NCBI RefSeq assembly: GCF_028561755.1
Contig: NZ_JAQQTD010000001.1
Span: 62,001-126,000 of the forward strand
Reading direction: 5' to 3'
DNA from: Altibacter sp. HG106
Lineage (GTDB): Bacteria; Bacteroidota; Bacteroidia; Flavobacteriales; Flavobacteriaceae
Length of the DNA: 64,000 bases
Below the pieces are notes generated by a model, which saw nothing but the letters and a program-made list of their open reading frames with translations, was not told the DNA's origin and made no database searches. The translations under genes were made by a program, and so were the position numbers. Shown here piece by piece: positions 62,420 to 64,000 of this stretch (its first letter is position 1; every line of letters begins with the position of its first letter).

Positions 62420-63274
62420 TTAAACGACCATTTTTTCAATAGGACACACCAATATTCCTTCGGCTCCGGCGGCTTTTAGGGCCTCAATCTTTTCCCAAAA
62501 CTCGTCTTGGGGAACCACTGAATGAATGCTACTCCAGCCTTTTTCAGCTAATGGTAGTACTGTCGGACTCTTCATCCCGGGTAATATTTCAATGATCTGT
62601 TCCAGTTGTTCATCTGGAGCATTCAGCAAGACATAACGAGAAGACCTCCCCTTAAGTACCGATTCGATTCTGAATTGCAGATTTTCTAAATAGGCCTTGG
62701 CCGCTTCAGGTATTCTCGGAGAAGCCGCAAGCACGGCTTCACTTTGTAGAATGACCTCTACTTCTTTCAGATTGTTTTTGAAGAGTGTGCTCCCGCTGCT
62801 CACAATGTCGCAGATGGCATCTGCCAGTCCGATGTTCGGAGCAATCTCGACACTTCCGTTAATAATATGGAGATCGGCTTCGATGCCATGCTCTGATAAG
62901 TATTTTTGAAGGGTAACTGGATAGGAAGTGGCAATCCGTTTTCCTGCTAAATCCTGCACCGAATCGTATTCAAAAATTTTCGAAACTGCAATTGAAACGC
63001 GACATTTGGAAAATCCTAAGGGCTGCATATGCGTGATGCCATCGCCTTTTTCAACAAGTAGATTTTCGCCTACGATAGCGCAATCAACCACTCCATCTTT
63101 AAGATATTGAGGAATATCTCCGTTTCGTAAATAATAGATTTCCAGCGGAAAATTTTTGGCAGGCGCTTTCAATTGATCTTTTCCGTTGTCAATTGAAATA
63201 CCACAATCCTTCAGTAGTCTAAGGGATTCATCGTGAAGTCTCCCTGATTTTTGAACTGCAATTTTTAGTTTCAT
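62420..63274 (-). CDS. hisG: ATP phosphoribosyltransferase, long form
   Basis: 284 residues, the long form that does not need HisZ. KIAVQKSGRLHDESLRLLKDCGI, YYLRNGDIPQYLKDGVVDCAIVGENLL, ATSYPVTLQKYLSEHG, INGSVEIAPNIGLADAICDIVSSGSTL (PRPP-binding) and an ACT-like regulatory C-terminus (about 205-284) that normally binds histidine for feedback inhibition. First enzyme and first structural gene of the operon, preceded by the attenuator. Confidence 0.97.
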   Translation of the reverse strand: MKLKIAVQKSGRLHDESLRLLKDCGISIDNGKDQLKAPAKNFPLEIYYLRNGDIPQYLKDGVVDCAIVGENLLVEKGDGITHMQPLGFSKCRVSIAVSKIFEYDSVQDLAGKRIATSYPVTLQKYLSEHGIEADLHIINGSVEIAPNIGLADAICDIVSSGSTLFKNNLKEVEVILQSEAVLAASPRIPEAAKAYLENLQFRIESVLKGRSSRYVLLNAPDEQLEQIIEILPGMKSPTVLPLAEKGWSSIHSVVPQDEFWEKIEALKAAGAEGILVCPIEKMVV

Positions 63275-63291
63275 AGCTCACATTGGTTAAT

Positions 63292-63326
63292 AAAAAAACC
63301 CGTTTAAGCATCGCTCAAACGGGTTT
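63292..63326 (-). terminator. his operon attenuator terminator
   Basis: Read on the minus strand, AAACCCGTTT (63326-63317) pairs with AAACGGGTTT (63305-63296) around an 11-base loop and is followed by a run of Ts, giving an intrinsic terminator about 17 bases ahead of hisG. With the His-rich leader peptide it forms a transcription attenuator. Confidence 0.85.
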
Positions 63327-63357
63327 CAGTTTATGGTTTCAAGAACACACTACTAAA

Positions 63358-63414
63358 TCACCTCGCCGGAGCGTGGAGTGAAATAGTATGATGATGTTGC
63401 TTGTTGAATGTCAT
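63358..63414 (-). CDS. hisL: his operon leader peptide (18 aa)
   Basis: A minus-strand ATG at 63414 opens MTFNKQHHHTISLHAPAR and stops with TGA at 63360-63358. Four His in 18 residues, three of them consecutive, followed within 31 bases by a terminator hairpin, is the classic layout of a translation-controlled attenuator: charged tRNA-His lets the ribosome finish and termination occurs; scarce tRNA-His stalls it on HHH and antitermination follows. The -7 element lies only 8 bases upstream of the ATG, so the mRNA leader before the ATG would be about 4 bases. Confidence 0.8.
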   Translation of the reverse strand: MTFNKQHHHTISLHAPAR

Positions 63415-63422
63415 ATCTGAGA

Positions 63423-63430
63423 CAAATGTA
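63423..63430 (-). promoter_or_regulatory. his operon -7 element TACATTTG
   Basis: Exact TAnnTTTG on the minus strand, directly upstream of the leader peptide. Expected transcription start is about position 63419. No clear TTG -33 element is visible at standard spacing. Confidence 0.6.
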
Positions 63431-63556
63431 TTAAAATTTGTTCAGCACGGGGTAAAAAACATATTAAATTATTACTAAGGAACCCTCCTATTTTTATAGA
63501 TTTGATAACGCATTGGCGTACGTTAGAAAACTCAATCGACTGTTTATCATTTATTA

Positions 63557-64000
63557 ATGAAGAATTTCCTCATTGCTTTTTTAGTCTTTTTGGTATGGGC
63601 ATTTTTTGCGCTGTGGTTGTATTCTTGGGTACAGCCTAAGGCAACCGCATCTTCAGTAGGGAATAAAGAGGTGGTGGAGACTAACCCAATTTCTGAAGAG
63701 GAAGAAGTAGTAGACGAAACGGACTCAACCGAAGTGATTCCTGCAGACACTTTTCAATTAGACGGACTCAAGGCGCTTAATTTGGAAGGAGACATCATTT
63801 TCTTATACCCGGAAACCATATCGATTAAGAAAAATTCGGCTGAATTAGACATTCCGAAGAGTTTATTAGACTATAAATATAAATTGAACACCTACGCGCT
63901 TCAACATCCCGATCAAGAACTTCATGTACTGTCGAAATACAGCGCCAGTGAACAAATTGAGAATCCCAATTACGGTATTCAGCGAGGCAATATCATAAAA
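63557..64000 (+). CDS. OmpA-family protein, N-terminal part (3' end outside window)
   Basis: An ATG at 63557 opens MKNFLIAFLVFLVWAFFALW, a membrane anchor or uncleaved signal, and runs open to the window end (148 codons). Residues 30-62 are acidic linker (SVGNKEVVETNP, SEEEEVVDETDS). From about residue 66 the pattern FQLDGLKALNLEGDIIF, NSAELDIPKSLLDYKYKLNTYALQHPDQELHVLSKYSASEQIENPNYGIQRGNII resembles the first half of an OmpA-type domain as seen in flavobacterial OmpA-like proteins. The rest is outside. Confidence 0.65.
   Translation, partial: MKNFLIAFLVFLVWAFFALWLYSWVQPKATASSVGNKEVVETNPISEEEEVVDETDSTEVIPADTFQLDGLKALNLEGDIIFLYPETISIKKNSAELDIPKSLLDYKYKLNTYALQHPDQELHVLSKYSASEQIENPNYGIQRGNIIK

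Overview
The window looks like chromosome of a marine Flavobacteriaceae (Bacteroidota) bacterium. The support is a short group-1 sigma factor of the Bacteroidota primary type, type IX secretion (T9SS) sorting domains of both the A and B kinds, a PorP/SprF plus OmpA-type partner pair, promoters ending in the Bacteroidota -7 element TAnnTTTG with no Shine-Dalgarno sequences, and a flavobacterial his gene order. I see no rRNA, tRNA, CRISPR array, integrase or transposase.

Layout. 1-1760: end of a nitroreductase gene, a small protein and a TerC/Alx-type membrane protein. 1760-2690: low-complexity DNA with a (GTTA)10 microsatellite, then a DUF4251 lipoprotein. 2690-9710: a visibly A+T-rich accessory island, all on the minus strand and reading right to left: XRE regulator, Vsr-like endonuclease, C5-cytosine methyltransferase, a 74-residue helical protein, a 622-residue GHKL (MORC/MutL-like) ATPase, a 275-residue protein of unknown function, a DUF6339-like 250-residue protein, and a frameshifted winged-helix gene. 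A structured non-coding stretch (hairpins, a palindrome) closes it. This is the best candidate for an under-described system: it resembles the methylase/Vsr/GHKL-ATPase loci related to Mza, but without the Z1, DUF4420 or AIPR partners.

9850-33216: mostly core genes: a secreted beta-propeller (VPS10/BNR) protein, Old Yellow Enzyme, a GntR regulator translationally coupled to a PD40 lipoprotein, an MFS exporter, a T9SS type A cargo, an M19 dipeptidase, RluE-type pseudouridine synthase, CotH, an XRE/membrane-protein pair with a clear operator, an aldo/keto reductase, the primary sigma factor, an SLC13-type permease with an MscS channel, an OmpA lipoprotein, two small paralogues and an orphan CI-like repressor. 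33673-40713: a large T9SS type B adhesin with nine 79-residue repeats, followed by its PorP/SprF-like partner and a PorE-like OmpA protein.

40870-56244: pirin, SDR, VanX-like dipeptidase, two more MscS channels, an EEP hydrolase, a thioesterase with a DUF72 protein, a second VPS10/BNR protein, a succinate-semialdehyde dehydrogenase type ALDH, DUF2461 and CorA. 56292-63430: the complete histidine operon hisG-D-C-B-H-A-F-IE on the minus strand, with overlapping genes and, upstream, a leader peptide containing HHH followed by an intrinsic terminator, i.e. an attenuator. The window ends inside a further OmpA-type gene.
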